A stretch of 64,000 nucleotides of DNA from Tragulus kanchil (GCA_022376925.1 JAIOJX010000002.1:132876831-132940830), one strand, 5' to 3'; positions 23,133 to 36,486 are shown, counted from the first letter of the stretch. Made by a program: numbers and translations. The notes: generated by a model from the letters alone, not told the origin.

Positions 23133-23700
23133 TAAGGAAGCGATGTGATGTGAGGATAATGGTTTAAGAGTCTCCTAGGTTGTGGTGAATATTAAATGAG
23201 CTAACACATGCCCCGTGCTTGAAGCAAACTTGGTAGTTTTTATTATCTGTAGTGGAGGGATTGGTGTAAAATTTCTAGGGACTTGTTTGGGATCATAAGA
23301 TTCTCTGGCTTCAGCTAAAGGCCACAGAGCTAGGCCACATGATTCCCTGAAGAAGGACCCTGGAGAAGGAAGTTCAGAGGGCTGCCTGAGGGAGTGGGGG
23401 TGATCCCTCGGGCACTTCATGGGGGTACTCCCCTGGTGAACATCTGGACAGGATGATATGGCATTGTTGTGGAGAGACTGCCTAGCTTCCTTCTTGGGCA
23501 TGGTCAAGGCCTGTCTGATGAATAGTGCTGATCCAACTAGCCTGGTCACTGGGGGCAGTACTGGGGTTGGTCACTCCAGCCTGTTCTAGGGAGGATCAAT
23601 AAGAATTGTCCTGGGGGCAGTCACTTAGGACTCACTGGAAGAGGAACTGCTCTTGGTGCGTCCTCCCTGGGCCCCTGCAGGAAGTCCTGGACCTCAGGGA
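23133..23700. other. Single-copy stretch upstream of the CpG island
   Basis: No named repeat or gene recognised. A minus-strand open frame of 124 codons (23175-23549) has no features of a gene. Confidence 0.4.
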
Positions 23701-23735
23701 TGCCGCGGGACCCTGGTCAGTTCTCCAGGGAGCAG

Positions 23736-23756
23736 CCCGCCGCTAGGGGGCGGCTG
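23736..23756 (+). promoter_or_regulatory. CTCF-like motif
   Basis: The core CCGCTAGGGGGCGGC resembles the CTCF consensus (CCxCxAGGGGGCGC type). It sits at the upstream edge of the CpG island, where CTCF is often bound. Confidence 0.4.
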
Positions 23757-24170
23757 CCGAGAGGGACCCGCCGGCCCGCGCGAGCGCGCGGAGTCAGCTC
23801 CTTAGGGGGCTCGCTCCCCCGCCAGGCCCAGAGGGAGGTGGAGTGATAAGTAGGTGTGAGACAGAGCTAGCCGCCTGGTGGGAGTCAGCGCGCGGGGGGG
23901 GAGCTAAGGAGCTCCCTGAAGAGTCACGGAATCTCACTCACGCTCGGCTCCCCCACCCTTCCCGTCTAGAGCGCGTGTCCAGTCCCGCGCCTGCGTGCGC
24001 ACGCGACACGAGGTCCCTCCGATTCGGAGCCCTGGGTGTCCGTTGGGTGCAATGAGGGTGGGCGGAAGAGGGAGGGTCCCTGTGGGTGCTTCTATGCCCA
24101 GGTGAGCTTTCTCCCGCCCTGCCCCGGGTGGGGGTGCGGGGGTGTGTCCCGCTCAGGTACGTATGTACCT

Positions 24171-24194
24171 GTGTGTGTGCGTGCGTGCGTGTGT
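24171..24194. repeat. Short GT/GC-rich microsatellite
   Basis: Alternating GTGTGTGTGCGTGC units about 370 bases upstream of the TATA-like box. Alternating purine-pyrimidine of this kind can form Z-DNA and is often length-polymorphic. Confidence 0.7.
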
Positions 24195-24461
24195 CACTGT
24201 GCCGGGACCTGCGATCAGCGCAGGGTGCCTGCGTGTGCTCCCGCGCCTCTGCCTGGGTCTGGCTGTTGGCGCCATCTCGACCCGGGCTCCCACCCCGCGG
24301 TCTCGGGAAGCCCGCGTGGCCGGGGTGTCCAGCCCTCTCGAGGAGCAAATGCCTCGACACCCTCCCCGCCACCCCCAAGCTGGCCGGGGCTCCTTAGGGA
24401 GCGGCCTGCGTGGGGAGGGCTCGGGTGGTGGCTCCCTGGGAGGCGTACAGAGTGGGGCGCA

Positions 24462-24470
24462 GGGGGCGGG
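24462..24470 (+). promoter_or_regulatory. GC box (GGGGGCGGG), Sp/KLF site
   Basis: A match to the Sp1 core GGGCGG about 45 bases upstream of the CRE. Such cores are common in CpG islands, so function is inferred from position. Confidence 0.45.
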
Positions 24471-24513
24471 CCGGGTCCCCGGGCGGAGCGCGGGCTCGGG
24501 GGACCCGCGCGGC

Positions 24514-24521
24514 TGACGTCA
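24514..24521 (+). promoter_or_regulatory. Full palindromic CRE, TGACGTCA
   Basis: This is a perfect CREB/ATF consensus ten bases upstream of the TATA-like box, the usual position for a working CRE. It suggests cAMP or calcium control of HS3ST2. I recall reports of adrenergic control of this gene in rat pineal gland, not checked here. Confidence 0.7.
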
Positions 24522-24530
24522 GGCAACTCC

Positions 24531-24537
24531 TTAAATA
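24531..24537 (+). promoter_or_regulatory. TATA-like box (TTAAATA) of HS3ST2
   Basis: An AT-rich heptamer stands alone in very GC-rich sequence, ten bases after the CRE. A start site 25-30 bases downstream would fall near 24561-24567, giving a leader of about 440 bases. The start site itself is inferred. Confidence 0.6.
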
Positions 24538-24670
24538 GAGCCGGCAGCGCGCTCGGCTCGGCATTTCTCGAGGAGCCGGAACGCGGCCGGCGCGGGCGCC
24601 ACCGTCCGGCCCGTGCGCCGGCCCGCCCAGCCGCCGAGCGTCCGGAGCGCCGAGCCGGGGAGGATCCGGG

Positions 24671-24715
24671 ATGGGGCTTCGGGCGCTGGGCGCGCTCCGA
24701 ACCCGGCGCGCTTGA
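24671..24715 (+). other. uORF 1 in the HS3ST2 leader (14 codons)
   Basis: ATG at 24671 to TGA at 24713-24715, downstream of the inferred start site. The context gggATGG has G at -3 and +4, so it could be used by scanning ribosomes. Confidence 0.5.
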
Positions 24716-24839
24716 GAGCCGACGAGCGCCGGGAGCCGCCCCGCTGCCCGGAGCCCCGTCGCCCAGGACGCGGGCATGTCGGAGGCGCCGCCGCCGCCGC
24801 CGGTTCCCCGAGGAGCCGCCGCGCCCGGGACCCCGGGGC

Positions 24840-25499
<660 letters not shown>

Positions 25500-25517
25500 G
25501 AGGAAAGCCCTCCTGCG

Positions 25518-27746
25518 CGCGCCCGGGAGGCCTCTGGCTCCGTGCTCCGAGCCACCCCCGGCGCGCTCGTTTCCCCTTCACCCCGCTCGCGGTGTGGCTT
25601 CCGATGGGCACGTGGGGAGACGCGAGCTGAAGGGTTTATCCAGAACTTCCCAACGATTGTGCGGACGGGCCCCGGTTTCTTGAACGGCCACGGGCTGTTG
25701 ACTCAGGAGTCGCCAGAAGGGGACGGAGCTGGCTCCTCTGGGGGAAAGCTGGTTGCCAGGGGAAGGGGCGGCCAGGACAGGTGCTGCCTGAACGCGCCCT
25801 CTCCCGAGCCTCGCCCTGTCTTCCCTGGCATCTGACGGACCTAGAGAAGGGACAGTCCCCGCAGAGCCCCCTCGCGGCAGGGCTCTGCGCTTGGGCGAGG
25901 TCCCCGGAGGAGGAAGGCCCCTTGGGGAGCCTCGTTCTCAGCACCAGGTATTTGCTACTGTATCTGGGCTGAGACTCCCAGGCACTCTGACCCCGAATCC
26001 GGGTTTCCAACTAGTGGAAACGACCCTGGATGTGAGTCTTGGCTCTGTCCTGTTGTTTGAGCAGATTCCTAAAACTCTTGCATTGAGCCTTGATTTTCTG
26101 GTCCATCTCAACTAGCAGGAAAGATCCTGGCCCTTTCTGCCTCGCACGGTCTTTCTAAATGTTTTAAAAGTGTAACAGGGACACTTTGCACTGGGCGGTG
26201 CTTTGAAGCCCCAGCAGCCAGGATGTGGAATTTGGGATACTGCTAGGCACCTCCGATGGAGGCTGGCTAGGGTCATGGGGAAACCAGCCATCCACTGGTA
26301 CCCCCATCCCCCTGCACTGTCAAGGATGACAGTCACCCAGGCTGGTGGTACCTAGGGGTAGCCAGAAGCTTCTGGAAGGTGGCAGCCTCTACTCTTCAAT
26401 GCCTGTTTATCTCCTAAGCCTTGTGTGGTGCTGACATGTAGGACCGGCTCATTTGTGGGCTGAGCAGGGCATCCTTGAGGGTAGTATAATCTATAGGCTC
26501 CCTGTAACACCTGGGTCATAGAATTCTTCCCATTAGCTTTACCCCTTGAAGACTTGCTAGAATGTCTGCCTAGTAATGGAACTGGGCAGGGGTCACATGG
26601 AAGCTGGCGCAGTCGCTGAGACTGTTTTTTTTGAAGTCGCGCCCGGGAGGCCTCTGGCTCCGTGCTCCGAGCCACCCCCGGCGCGCTCGTTTCCCCTTCA
26701 CCCCGCTCGCGGTGTGGCTTCCGATGGGCACGTGGGGAGACGCGAGCTGAAGGGTTTATCCAGAACTTCCCAACGATTGTGCGGACGGGCCCCGGTTTCT
26801 TGAACGGCCACGGGCTGTTGACTCAGGAGTCGCCAGAAGGGGACGGAGCTGGCTCCTCTGGGGGAAAGCTGGTTGCCAGGGGAAGGGGCGGCCAGGACAG
26901 GTGCTGCCTGAACGCGCCCTCTCCCGAGCCTCGCCCTGTCTTCCCTGGCATCTGACGGACCTAGAGAAGGGACAGTCCCCGCAGAGCCCCCTCGCGGCAG
27001 GGCTCTGCGCTTGGGCGAGGTCCCCGGAGGAGGAAGGCCCCTTGGGGAGCCTCGTTCTCAGCACCAGGTATTTGCTACTGTATCTGGGCTGAGACTCCCA
27101 GGCACTCTGACCCCGAATCCGGGTTTCCAACTAGTGGAAACGACCCTGGATGTGAGTCTTGGCTCTGTCCTGTTGTTTGAGCAGATTCCTAAAACTCTTG
27201 CATTGAGCCTTGATTTTCTGGTCCATCTCAACTAGCAGGAAAGATCCTGGCCCTTTCTGCCTCGCACGGTCTTTCTAAATGTTTTAAAAGTGTAACAGGG
27301 ACACTTTGCACTGGGCGGTGCTTTGAAGCCCCAGCAGCCAGGATGTGGAATTTGGGATACTGCTAGGCACCTCCGATGGAGGCTGGCTAGGGTCATGGGG
27401 AAACCAGCCATCCACTGGTACCCCCATCCCCCTGCACTGTCAAGGATGACAGTCACCCAGGCTGGTGGTACCTAGGGGTAGCCAGAAGCTTCTGGAAGGT
27501 GGCAGCCTCTACTCTTCAATGCCTGTTTATCTCCTAAGCCTTGTGTGGTGCTGACATGTAGGACCGGCTCATTTGTGGGCTGAGCAGGGCATCCTTGAGG
27601 GTAGTATAATCTATAGGCTCCCTGTAACACCTGGGTCATAGAATTCTTCCCATTAGCTTTACCCCTTGAAGACTTGCTAGAATGTCTGCCTAGTAATGGA
27701 ACTGGGCAGGGGTCACATGGAAGCTGGCGCAGTCGCTGAGACTGTT
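25518..27746. repeat. Tandem duplication D10, period 1120 (25518-26637 / 26638-27746)
   Basis: It starts 24 bases inside intron 1, so exon 1 is not duplicated. Copy 1 ends with about 11 unmatched bases (26627-26637). Confidence 0.97.
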
Positions 27747-29642
27747 CTTTAAACATTTTATGAAAGTCAGCCCTTCAGGGAGTAGAAAGTCATAAGCATG
27801 TTGGATATAGGACGGCTTCATTAGAGGGAGAACCCCACTGGGTTCATCCTAGGAACCCTGGATTTGTAAGAATCCGGGCAACAGGGCCAGCTGGTCCCCT
27901 TGGCTCGGGAGCCCTGGCCTCAGTGGTTGCAGTTTAAGCAGCCGGGGCTGGGATATGATACCCCTTGTCCTCAGGAGGCAGACATACACCCCATCTCCAT
28001 GAAGCATCAGGGGACAGCTGGCCTGGGGGTGGCCCCCACCCCATCATGTTGGCTCAGGAGAACAGAGAGGGTGGTAGAGAAGGGCAGGAGGTCTGTGCTT
28101 TCCCAGCTGGGACCCCCAGCATCCCACCTGGAGGGATGAAGTATTGGAGGACTGCATCTGAGCTAGACGCCAGGGCCGGGGAAGGCAGACGCATCGAGCC
28201 GCAGAGCACGACATGGGTCAACCATGGCCACACTTTCATGCATGGCAGGGTTTCCTGGGCGGAAAATCTAAGGATCCTTATGAAACCCTTGGCCACAGTG
28301 AAGGGCCTTTTAAGTGCAAAACAGCCAAATTCTGAGCACTGGCTTTTCTTGAGGCCTCCAGTAAACACCTACTCTCTGCTCTCAGCCTCTGCACCCCTGT
28401 CTTGTGCTCCCCCACTCAGCACCATACCTCCAGCTTCCTCCTCTGAGCCCGTGTCATTCAGGGATGGCTGCTTTTTATTTTTAACCTTGGCATGTGTGAT
28501 TCTAAGCCAGCTTAGCTGTGAACCTTAGACTGGTACCCCATCCCCTGCACTGTCAAGGATGACAGTCACCCAGGCTGGTGGTACCTAGGGGTAGCCAGAA
28601 GCTTCTGGAAGGTGGCAGCCTCTACTCTTCAATGCCTGTTTATCTCCTAAGCCTTGTGTGGTGCTGACATGTAGGACCGGCTCATTTGTGGGCTGAGCAG
28701 GGCATCCTTGAGGGTAGTATAATCTATAGGCTCCCTGTAACACCTGGGTCATAGAATTCTTCCCATTAGCTTTACCCCTTGAAGACTTGCTAGAATGTCT
28801 GCCTAGTAATGGAACTGGGCAGGGGTCACATGGAAGCTGGCGCAGTCGCTGAGACTGTTCTTTAAACATTTTATGAAAGTCAGCCCTTCAGGGAGTAGAA
28901 AGTCATAAGCATGTTGGATATAGGACGGCTTCATTAGAGGGAGAACCCCACTGGGTTCATCCTAGGAACCCTGGATTTGTAAGAATCCGGGCAACAGGGC
29001 CAGCTGGTCCCCTTGGCTCGGGAGCCCTGGCCTCAGTGGTTGCAGTTTAAGCAGCCGGGGCTGGGATATGATACCCCTTGTCCTCAGGAGGCAGACATAC
29101 ACCCCATCTCCATGAAGCATCAGGGGACAGCTGGCCTGGGGGTGGCCCCCACCCCATCATGTTGGCTCAGGAGAACAGAGAGGGTGGTAGAGAAGGGCAG
29201 GAGGTCTGTGCTTTCCCAGCTGGGACCCCCAGCATCCCACCTGGAGGGATGAAGTATTGGAGGACTGCATCTGAGCTAGACGCCAGGGCCGGGGAAGGCA
29301 GACGCATCGAGCCGCAGAGCACGACATGGGTCAACCATGGCCACACTTTCATGCATGGCAGGGTTTCCTGGGCGGAAAATCTAAGGATCCTTATGAAACC
29401 CTTGGCCACAGTGAAGGGCCTTTTAAGTGCAAAACAGCCAAATTCTGAGCACTGGCTTTTCTTGAGGCCTCCAGTAAACACCTACTCTCTGCTCTCAGCC
29501 TCTGCACCCCTGTCTTGTGCTCCCCCACTCAGCACCATACCTCCAGCTTCCTCCTCTGAGCCCGTGTCATTCAGGGATGGCTGCTTTTTATTTTTAACCT
29601 TGGCATGTGTGATTCTAAGCCAGCTTAGCTGTGAACCTTAGA
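27414..29642. repeat. Tandem duplication D11, period 1113-1115 (27414-28528 / 28529-29642)
   Basis: Clean junction with two single-C deletions just after it in copy 2 (C runs near 28536-28545). Sequence from 26294-26626 is present three times through overlap with D10. Confidence 0.97.
27965..28528. other. GC-rich intronic segment with chance open frames
   Basis: Repeat-poor intronic DNA whose plus-strand frame stays open for 187 codons. No splice context, domain or codon pattern argues for coding. It recurs at 29078-29641 through D11. Confidence 0.4.
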
Positions 29643-30447
29643 GATGGGAGCCGTGCCTTTTTTTTTTTTTTCATATAGCACATTTGGATTCTGCTAAAAT
29701 TCTCAGCTGAGTCTTGGTAGGTTTTATTTAACATCAAGCAGCTGACAGTTCTACTTCTCTCTCTGCTCCTCCCACTTCCTGGGGTCTATCTTACTGTCCC
29801 TTTCCCCCTTTATATTTTTAAAAGCACATTTAGCCAACATGTCTGGTGCTAATTGCCTCATCACCTCCCTGCAAAGGCTGGGAGCCTACAGCTTCAGGAG
29901 GGGCTGTATGATTTGTGCTTCTTGGGATTGCACATCCAAACCCCCCGAGTCCAGGGTTTTGGATATGGACCGTTATTTCTGTATAAGGTAATGCTGCCCC
30001 ATCGGGATACTGTTTCCCTAATTTCCAGAACATTTCTCTATAAGTGTCTTATTCTTTCCTATCATTCAAGTAATAGGACTTAGTTGCAGAAATGGTGGAA
30101 ATATCTGATTTCTGTTAAAATTCACATTCTCACTTTATTCCTGAATTCCGTGAGTTAGGATGGTAGGTGATAAGATGCTTCCCACTCTGCCCATGCCTTT
30201 ATCAGATGTGAAAAACTGCAACCCCAAAAGAGAGCATCTGGAATGAGTCCCAAAGCAAGCTGATGAAATTGAGGCCCAAAAGTCACTGGCATGCACTGTC
30301 CCACAAAGATTTATACATACATTCTATGAGTGTGTGTGTGCATGTGTGTGAGAGAGCGTGCGCACGTGTGTCAGCTCCCGTGTAAGAGCACTTCTAGACA
30401 AGTACTCTCACCACTGCCCTGCGCCGTAAAGCCAGTGTCTACTAGGT
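29643..30447. other. Single-copy intronic stretch with a GT/GA microsatellite
   Basis: Nothing recognised apart from an alternating GT, GA, GC run at 30330-30370. Confidence 0.5.
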
Positions 30448-32622
30448 AGACATGGCCAGAGAGCCCTTCTGCCTGTTGTAAGGAACCCTGTTTCCTAAAG
30501 ATAGAGTTACAGGCAGTGGTTTCATTATGATCTACCCTCCTAGAACCCTTGGGGATAATTTCCTGGGTCTGGAGGCTTCAATCAGACAGACAATGGAAAA
30601 ATCAAAGGAGAGACTTGTTTCTGTGGATCTGTGGAGATAAACCAGGAGGTGACCAACAGTGCCTGGAGACCCAAATCTGTACCTTCCTTACCCCCAGCCC
30701 GAACCCTCCCTTGGAACTAACCCAGCTCCGGCCACCCTTGGAGAGGCCAGCCTCTGGCGGGGGATCCCTCCCCTGAGATATTTTTCGGAGAGCCCGTCGC
30801 TGAAGCTTACCTCCTTTCTGCACCTTCCTCTCCCAATTTGCTCCTTAAGGTAGCAATTGGGTGTTTAGGGTGCAGTGGGCTATGGCTTGGACCTGGAGGT
30901 AGACTGAGACCACACGGACAAGGAACCTAGGATAGGACCTGCCGTCAGAAGGTGGGAGATGGTCCCCTAAGCTGGGTAGTTGATAGCAGAATCATCTTCC
31001 TCAGTCTTCGCTTCTTCGTCATATGACGATGCCTATTGTAACTGTTATCATAGAAGGTTGTTTTGAAGAATGAATAGAACCCTGTATATGAAAGGGCCCT
31101 GAAAATCCCCTGGTAATATAAAGATAAGGCAGCAATGTTATCACTGTTACCAGTGTTTCCATGACTGCTTCACTACCGCCGTTCCTTTTACCACCGTCAG
31201 TACTATGCGTATTAAAATTATCTGCTTCTTTCCCCTCCACTGTTACTAACTGAGGCTGAGGAATTGATTTCTGGAAACGTAGTTCCATGAAAGACTAGGA
31301 AGGGTCCTGGCCTTATGTTCTACTTTCAGCTCTGCTTTGTCCCTTTTTTCCTCTCTTCCTTCCTTCTCTCCTTCCTTCTGTGCATTGGTAAAAAGTCACT
31401 GCTCATGTTCATTTTTGGATGTCACTTTACTCACCTTTAAAATGAGAGTGATGCCTGATAGTGTATGTGAAAATGCTTCTCTCAGTCCAGGATTATATTT
31501 GGGAAAGAATATTCAGCCTTTCATAAAGAGACATGGCCAGAGAGCCCTTCTGCCTGTTGTAAGGAACCCTGTTTCCTAAAGATAGAGTTACAGGCAGTGG
31601 TTTCATTATGATCTACCCTCCTAGAACCCTTGGGGATAATTTCCTGGGTCTGGAGGCTTCAATCAGACAGACAATGGAAAAATCAAAGGAGAGACTTGTT
31701 TCTGTGGATCTGTGGAGATAAACCAGGAGGTGACCAACAGTGCCTGGAGACCCAAATCTGTACCTTCCTTACCCCCAGCCCGAACCCTCCCTTGGAACTA
31801 ACCCAGCTCCGGCCACCCTTGCAGAGGCCAGCCTCTGGCGGGGGATCCCTCCCCTGAGATATTTTTCGAGAGCCCGTCGCTGAAGCTTACCTCCTTTCTG
31901 CACCTTCCTCTCCCAATTTGCTCCTTAAGGTAGCAATTGGGTGTTTAGGGTGCAGTGGGCTATGGCTTGGACCTGGAGGTAGACTGAGACCACACGGACA
32001 AGGAACCTAGGATAGGACCTGCCGTCAGAAGGTGGGAGATGGTCCCCTAAGCTGGGTAGTTGATAGCAGAATCATCTTCCTCAGTCTTCGCTTCTTCGTC
32101 ATATGACGATGCCTATTGTAACTGTTATCATAGAAGGTTGTTTTGAAGAATGAATAGAACCCTGTATATGAAAGGGCCCTGAAAATCCCCTGGTAATATA
32201 AAGATAAGGCAGCAATGTTATCACTGTTACCAGTGTTTCCATGACTGCTTCACTACCGCCGTTCCTTTTACCACCGTCAGTACTATGCGTATTAAAATTA
32301 TCTGCTTCTTTCCCCTCCACTGTTACTAACTGAGGCTGAGGAATTGATTTCTGGAAACGTAGTTCCATGAAAGACTAGGAAGGGTCCTGGCCTTATGTTC
32401 TACTTTCAGCTCTGCTTTGTCCCTTTTTTCCTCTCTTCCTTCCTTCTCTCCTTCCTTCTGTGCATTGGTAAAAAGTCACTGCTCATGTTCATTTTTGGAT
32501 GTCACTTTACTCACCTTTAAAATGAGAGTGATGCCTGATAGTGTATGTGAAAATGCTTCTCTCAGTCCAGGATTATATTTGGGAAAGAATATTCAGAGCC
32601 TCATCTTTCATAAAGAGACATA
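30448..32622. repeat. Tandem duplication D12, period 1081 (30448-31528 / 31529-32622)
   Basis: Copy 1 lacks about nine bases close to its end (31516-31518 region) that copy 2 keeps. One substitution near 30740 and one 1-base indel near 31866. Confidence 0.96.
30970..31140 (+). mobile_element. Possible MIR fragment
   Basis: TCTTCCTCAGTCTTCG, a GGTTGTTTTGAAGAATGAAT phrase and GGGCCCTGAAAA resemble the 3' half of MIR. Repeated about 1080 bases on through D12. Confidence 0.45.
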
Positions 32623-33905
32623 AGCTGTGCATCATCCAGTAGTTTTTACGGTCTTAGGCGAAGCGGAGTTTCGTGTAGTGTTCTCTGTTCTGCTAGTTTT
32701 CCACGATGGGAGTTGGGGGAAATAGTGTGAAGAGGAAGTGAATCTTCTCTGAATGCATTGAAATGCCAACAAGAGCAAGTTAATATGTGATAATTGACTC
32801 TGGACTGTGGTGTCAAAATTGTGATAGATGAGCCTGTTCTGTAAATTTTAGACTCCACAAGTCTGGCGATTTATTTGTTCAGTGCAGTGGTGTTCTGGGG
32901 ATGGTGTAAAGCAAAGAAGACAGGGCATCTGCCCCAGAGGCAACCGTCTAAGTGAGACAGGGAATTAAAAGCACAGAATACGGTCTGTCGCCTTATCCAG
33001 CTCATGTCAATCAAGAAATCAAATCTTAATAACAAAGCCAGACTCTAGTAAGGCATGCGGGAGGCTTTCCCACCTTACACAAGCGGATGGACACGGGGCA
33101 CAGATGCCCTGTGCTTGTCGAGTGGGCACCGGTGTGTGCTCTCACGTCGGCACCTGCACACACACCTCCAGTGTCTGTGCAGACACGTCTTCATAAGGAG
33201 TTTTCCTGCCTCAGACCAGGAGGATGTCACACACGCTGATTAAATGAACCCGCTGAGTTCATAAATCCTTCGTCCGCCTTGTAGTTCTCTGTCAGCCTTG
33301 CTGCAGCCGGAGATATAGTAGTTAGTTCCAGCACATGTACAGGTCTTGTGAGGCACCGAGGAACGTGCAGGCTGGGCAAACCGAGCTGTCATTGCTCAAG
33401 GAGGTGTTTGGAAGAGCTGGCTTTGCCTCTCCCTAGAGCGTGGTGGGACAGTGAAAGAGCTTGGAATGAAGACTGTACTTTCCACATGCTGTGGCCTTTG
33501 GTGTGTGACTATTTAGGGGGAAAGACCCCGCCAGGTCCCCGTGCTATTCAGGTGACACAGATTGTTAAGCCTGTTTTGGATGTGAAAACATTACATAGAT
33601 TGTAAGAAACGCATTTTCTTTTTCACCTTGTAATGTTTCTGAAATGAGAATGTGTCCAGCCATTGACGGGGTCTTAGATTCCATGAGGCATGTTTCCGTA
33701 TTGGAGGGAACCTCACTCCCTCAGAGGTGCCCTCTGCCCTGAAATCAATTGGGCCTCACAAAGAACCAGCAACTAGGTGACAAATGTCTGGCCCAGCAGG
33801 GAGCCCCCAGGAGGCTACTTGTCTCTGCCTCCAGTCAGGGTGTCTTCTGATTGGTGAAGGAGCTGTACTCATTTTAATTTTTTATTTTTATTATTTAGTT
33901 TTATA
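32623..33905. other. Single-copy intronic stretch
   Basis: Mixed-composition DNA with no element I can name. Confidence 0.45.
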
Positions 33906-33911
33906 CTTTTT

Positions 33912-34176
33912 TAAAAAATGTTGGTCTCTTTCATTGGTTATTTGTTTATTTTCTTCCACCTTTTTCTTTGGCCTGTGTGGGCCTCCCAGTGCAGTGGCCT
34001 CTCTCGTTGCAGAGCACCGGCTCTGGGCGCCTGCGCTCCAGGGCGCTGGCTTGTAATTGGACACACCAGTCCAGCTGCTGCATGGCATGTGGGATCTTCC
34101 CAGGCCAGGGACCGAACCGGTGCCCCTTGCACTGCAAGGTGGACTCTTCACCCACTGGACCACCAGGGAAGCCCCA
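33912..34176 (-). mobile_element. CHR-like SINE, minus strand
   Basis: Complete, head end CTGGACCACCAGGGAAGCCCC, AT-rich tail at the left. Confidence 0.9.
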
Positions 34177-34624
34177 ATTTTTTTCTTTTATAATATTTTT
34201 TATTTTTATAGTATTTATTTATTTAACCTCTAGAGTGAACCCAGGGACACGTCAATCCATTTGTCAGATGCCTACCATTTGCCAGAATCCATGCTGAGCG
34301 GCCTGTAGGCCGGCTTCGCTGCCACTTTGTTCTCTTCGTGGGCTGCACGGATGGGCTGGAGTGCTTTGTGGTCCATGGGCAGCTTGATGAGGTGGGTAAA
34401 GGCCACCAGTGATGGAAATAGCTTAGCATTTCAGAGGTAATTGCTGCCTGTTAAGCTGCACAGCTGGGCTGTCGGTCCAACGCCGCGCTCGCGTGGCTTC
34501 CGCAGAGGTTGACTGTATAGAGATTGGGGGCAGGGGGTTACTCACCGAGGGTGTACTTCCAAGGAACGTGGGCTAGATGGACTGGTTGGGTTACCTGAAG
34601 CGTGAGCATTGCTGGAGTTCCTGG
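34177..34624. other. Intronic stretch without assigned content
   Basis: An AT-rich start followed by GC-richer DNA (34290-34430, 34470-34500). No gene or repeat recognised. Confidence 0.4.
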
Positions 34625-35374
34625 ACACAAGTTCCCTGGGAGTGGCTTCCCAAGCTTTGAAGTCAGCAGTGCTGATCGTGGTTCCATTTCAGTGTCTGTG
34701 GTCACCAGCCCCCACGAGCAGGAACACCAAGGTGTCCGCTCTGGGTGGAGCCCTGAAGACCTCAGGCAGCCCTTCTTGGAGGGGAGCGTCAAGTCCACAT
34801 CCTCTTAGGGTAGCATTTTTCAGACTTCAGACATTTTTGTATTGCCCCAGATTTGCCCAAACCTGGCATGACTGCTACTATTATTTTCTTAATATTTTCA
34901 AGTTACCTCTTTTGAAATATTATGATTTGTTCATAAAGAACTGGGTTTATATTTCTCCAGCGTGTACATTTTAAAATAGATAATATGTTCTCATAATACA
35001 GACTTTAAAAGTGACAGAGGATTTTCCATGAAAATCCTTCTCCTTCCTACCCCACCTCCCTCTTCATGCAGCTCCTTCCCAGAAACAATCACGAGATCTG
35101 TTTTTGCGTAGCCTTCTAGAGACGTGCTTGCATTTGTAAACCTAACACCCATCATGCAGAAAACACTACTTTATTTGAAAACCACCTTTAATGGAATACC
35201 AGCCTCACTTGCCATAATTAGAAAGTGATCATAAAAATAAATAGATTGAAAACAAAACAGTGCTGCTGAATGTTTGCTATTGAAAGTGGCTAGAAGGTTC
35301 TAAGCCTGCAGCCTGCTCTATTTAAAGGAGAAGAGGGGATACTAGAAAGAGCAGTTAAAGAAATACTAAGATCA

Positions 35375-35619
35375 GGGCTTCCCTGGTTGTCCAGTGGGTA
35401 GAGCGTCTGCCTTGCGGTGCAGGGGGCACCAGTTCAATCCCTAACCCAGGAAGATCCAACGTGCTGTGGAGCAGTGGGACCGGTGTGTCCAATTATGAGC
35501 CAGCACTCCTAAGTGCATGCGCCCAGAGCCGGTGCTCTGCAACGAGAAAGGCCACTGCAATGGGAGGCTCACACAGGCCAAAGAATGAAGATGGATGAAA
35601 AAAGAAAACAAAAACAAAA
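35375..35619 (+). mobile_element. CHR-like SINE
   Basis: Target duplication ACTAAGATCA at 35365-35374 and 35620-35629. D13 repeats it at 36487-36731. Confidence 0.92.
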
Positions 35620-36486
35620 ACTAAGATCAATGCGAAACATTTCTCTTTGATATAATCAGAAGGAATGAAAGTGAAGTGGGAAAGATAATAATTTTTCTCA
35701 AATGACATTTAGTTGGTCTATGTAATATCTAAAATTACACAAGTTCCCTGGGAGTGGCTTCCCAAGCTTTGAAGTCAGCAGTGCTGATCGTGGTTCCATT
35801 TCAGTGTCTGTGGTCACCAGCCCCCACGAGCAGGAACACCAAGGTGTCCGCTCTGGGTGGAGCCCTGAAGACCTCAGGCAGCCCTTCTTGGAGGGGAGCG
35901 TCAAGTCCACATCCTCTTAGGGTAGCATTTTTCAGACTTCAGACATTTTTGTATTGCCCCAGATTTGCCCAAACCTGGCATGACTGCTACTATTATTTTC
36001 TTAATATTTTCAAGTTACCTCTTTTGAAATATTATGATTTGTTCATAAAGAACTGGGTTTATATTTCTCCAGCGTGTACATTTTAAAATAGATAATATGT
36101 TCTCATAATACAGACTTTAAAAGTGACAGAGGATTTTCCATGAAAATCCTTCTCCTTCCTACCCCACCTCCCTCTTCATGCAGCTCCTTCCCAGAAACAA
36201 TCACGAGATCTGTTTTTGCGTAGCCTTCTAGAGACGTGCTTGCATTTGTAAACCTAACACCCATCATGCAGAAAACACTACTTTATTTGAAAACCACCTT
36301 TAATGGAATACCAGCCTCACTTGCCATAATTAGAAAGTGATCATAAAAATAAATAGATTGAAAACAAAACAGTGCTGCTGAATGTTTGCTATTGAAAGTG
36401 GCTAGAAGGTTCTAAGCCTGCAGCCTGCTCTATTTAAAGGAGAAGAGGGGATACTAGAAAGAGCAGTTAAAGAAATACTAAGATCA

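Noticed and set aside
27965..28528. Open frame of 187 codons in intron 1, repeated at 29078
   Set aside because: GC-rich DNA, no domain, no splice or start context. The repeat comes from duplication D11, so two copies are not evidence of selection.
34290..34430. Possible processed pseudogene in GC-richer intronic DNA
   Set aside because: No recognisable protein, no poly(A) tail and no flanking duplication.
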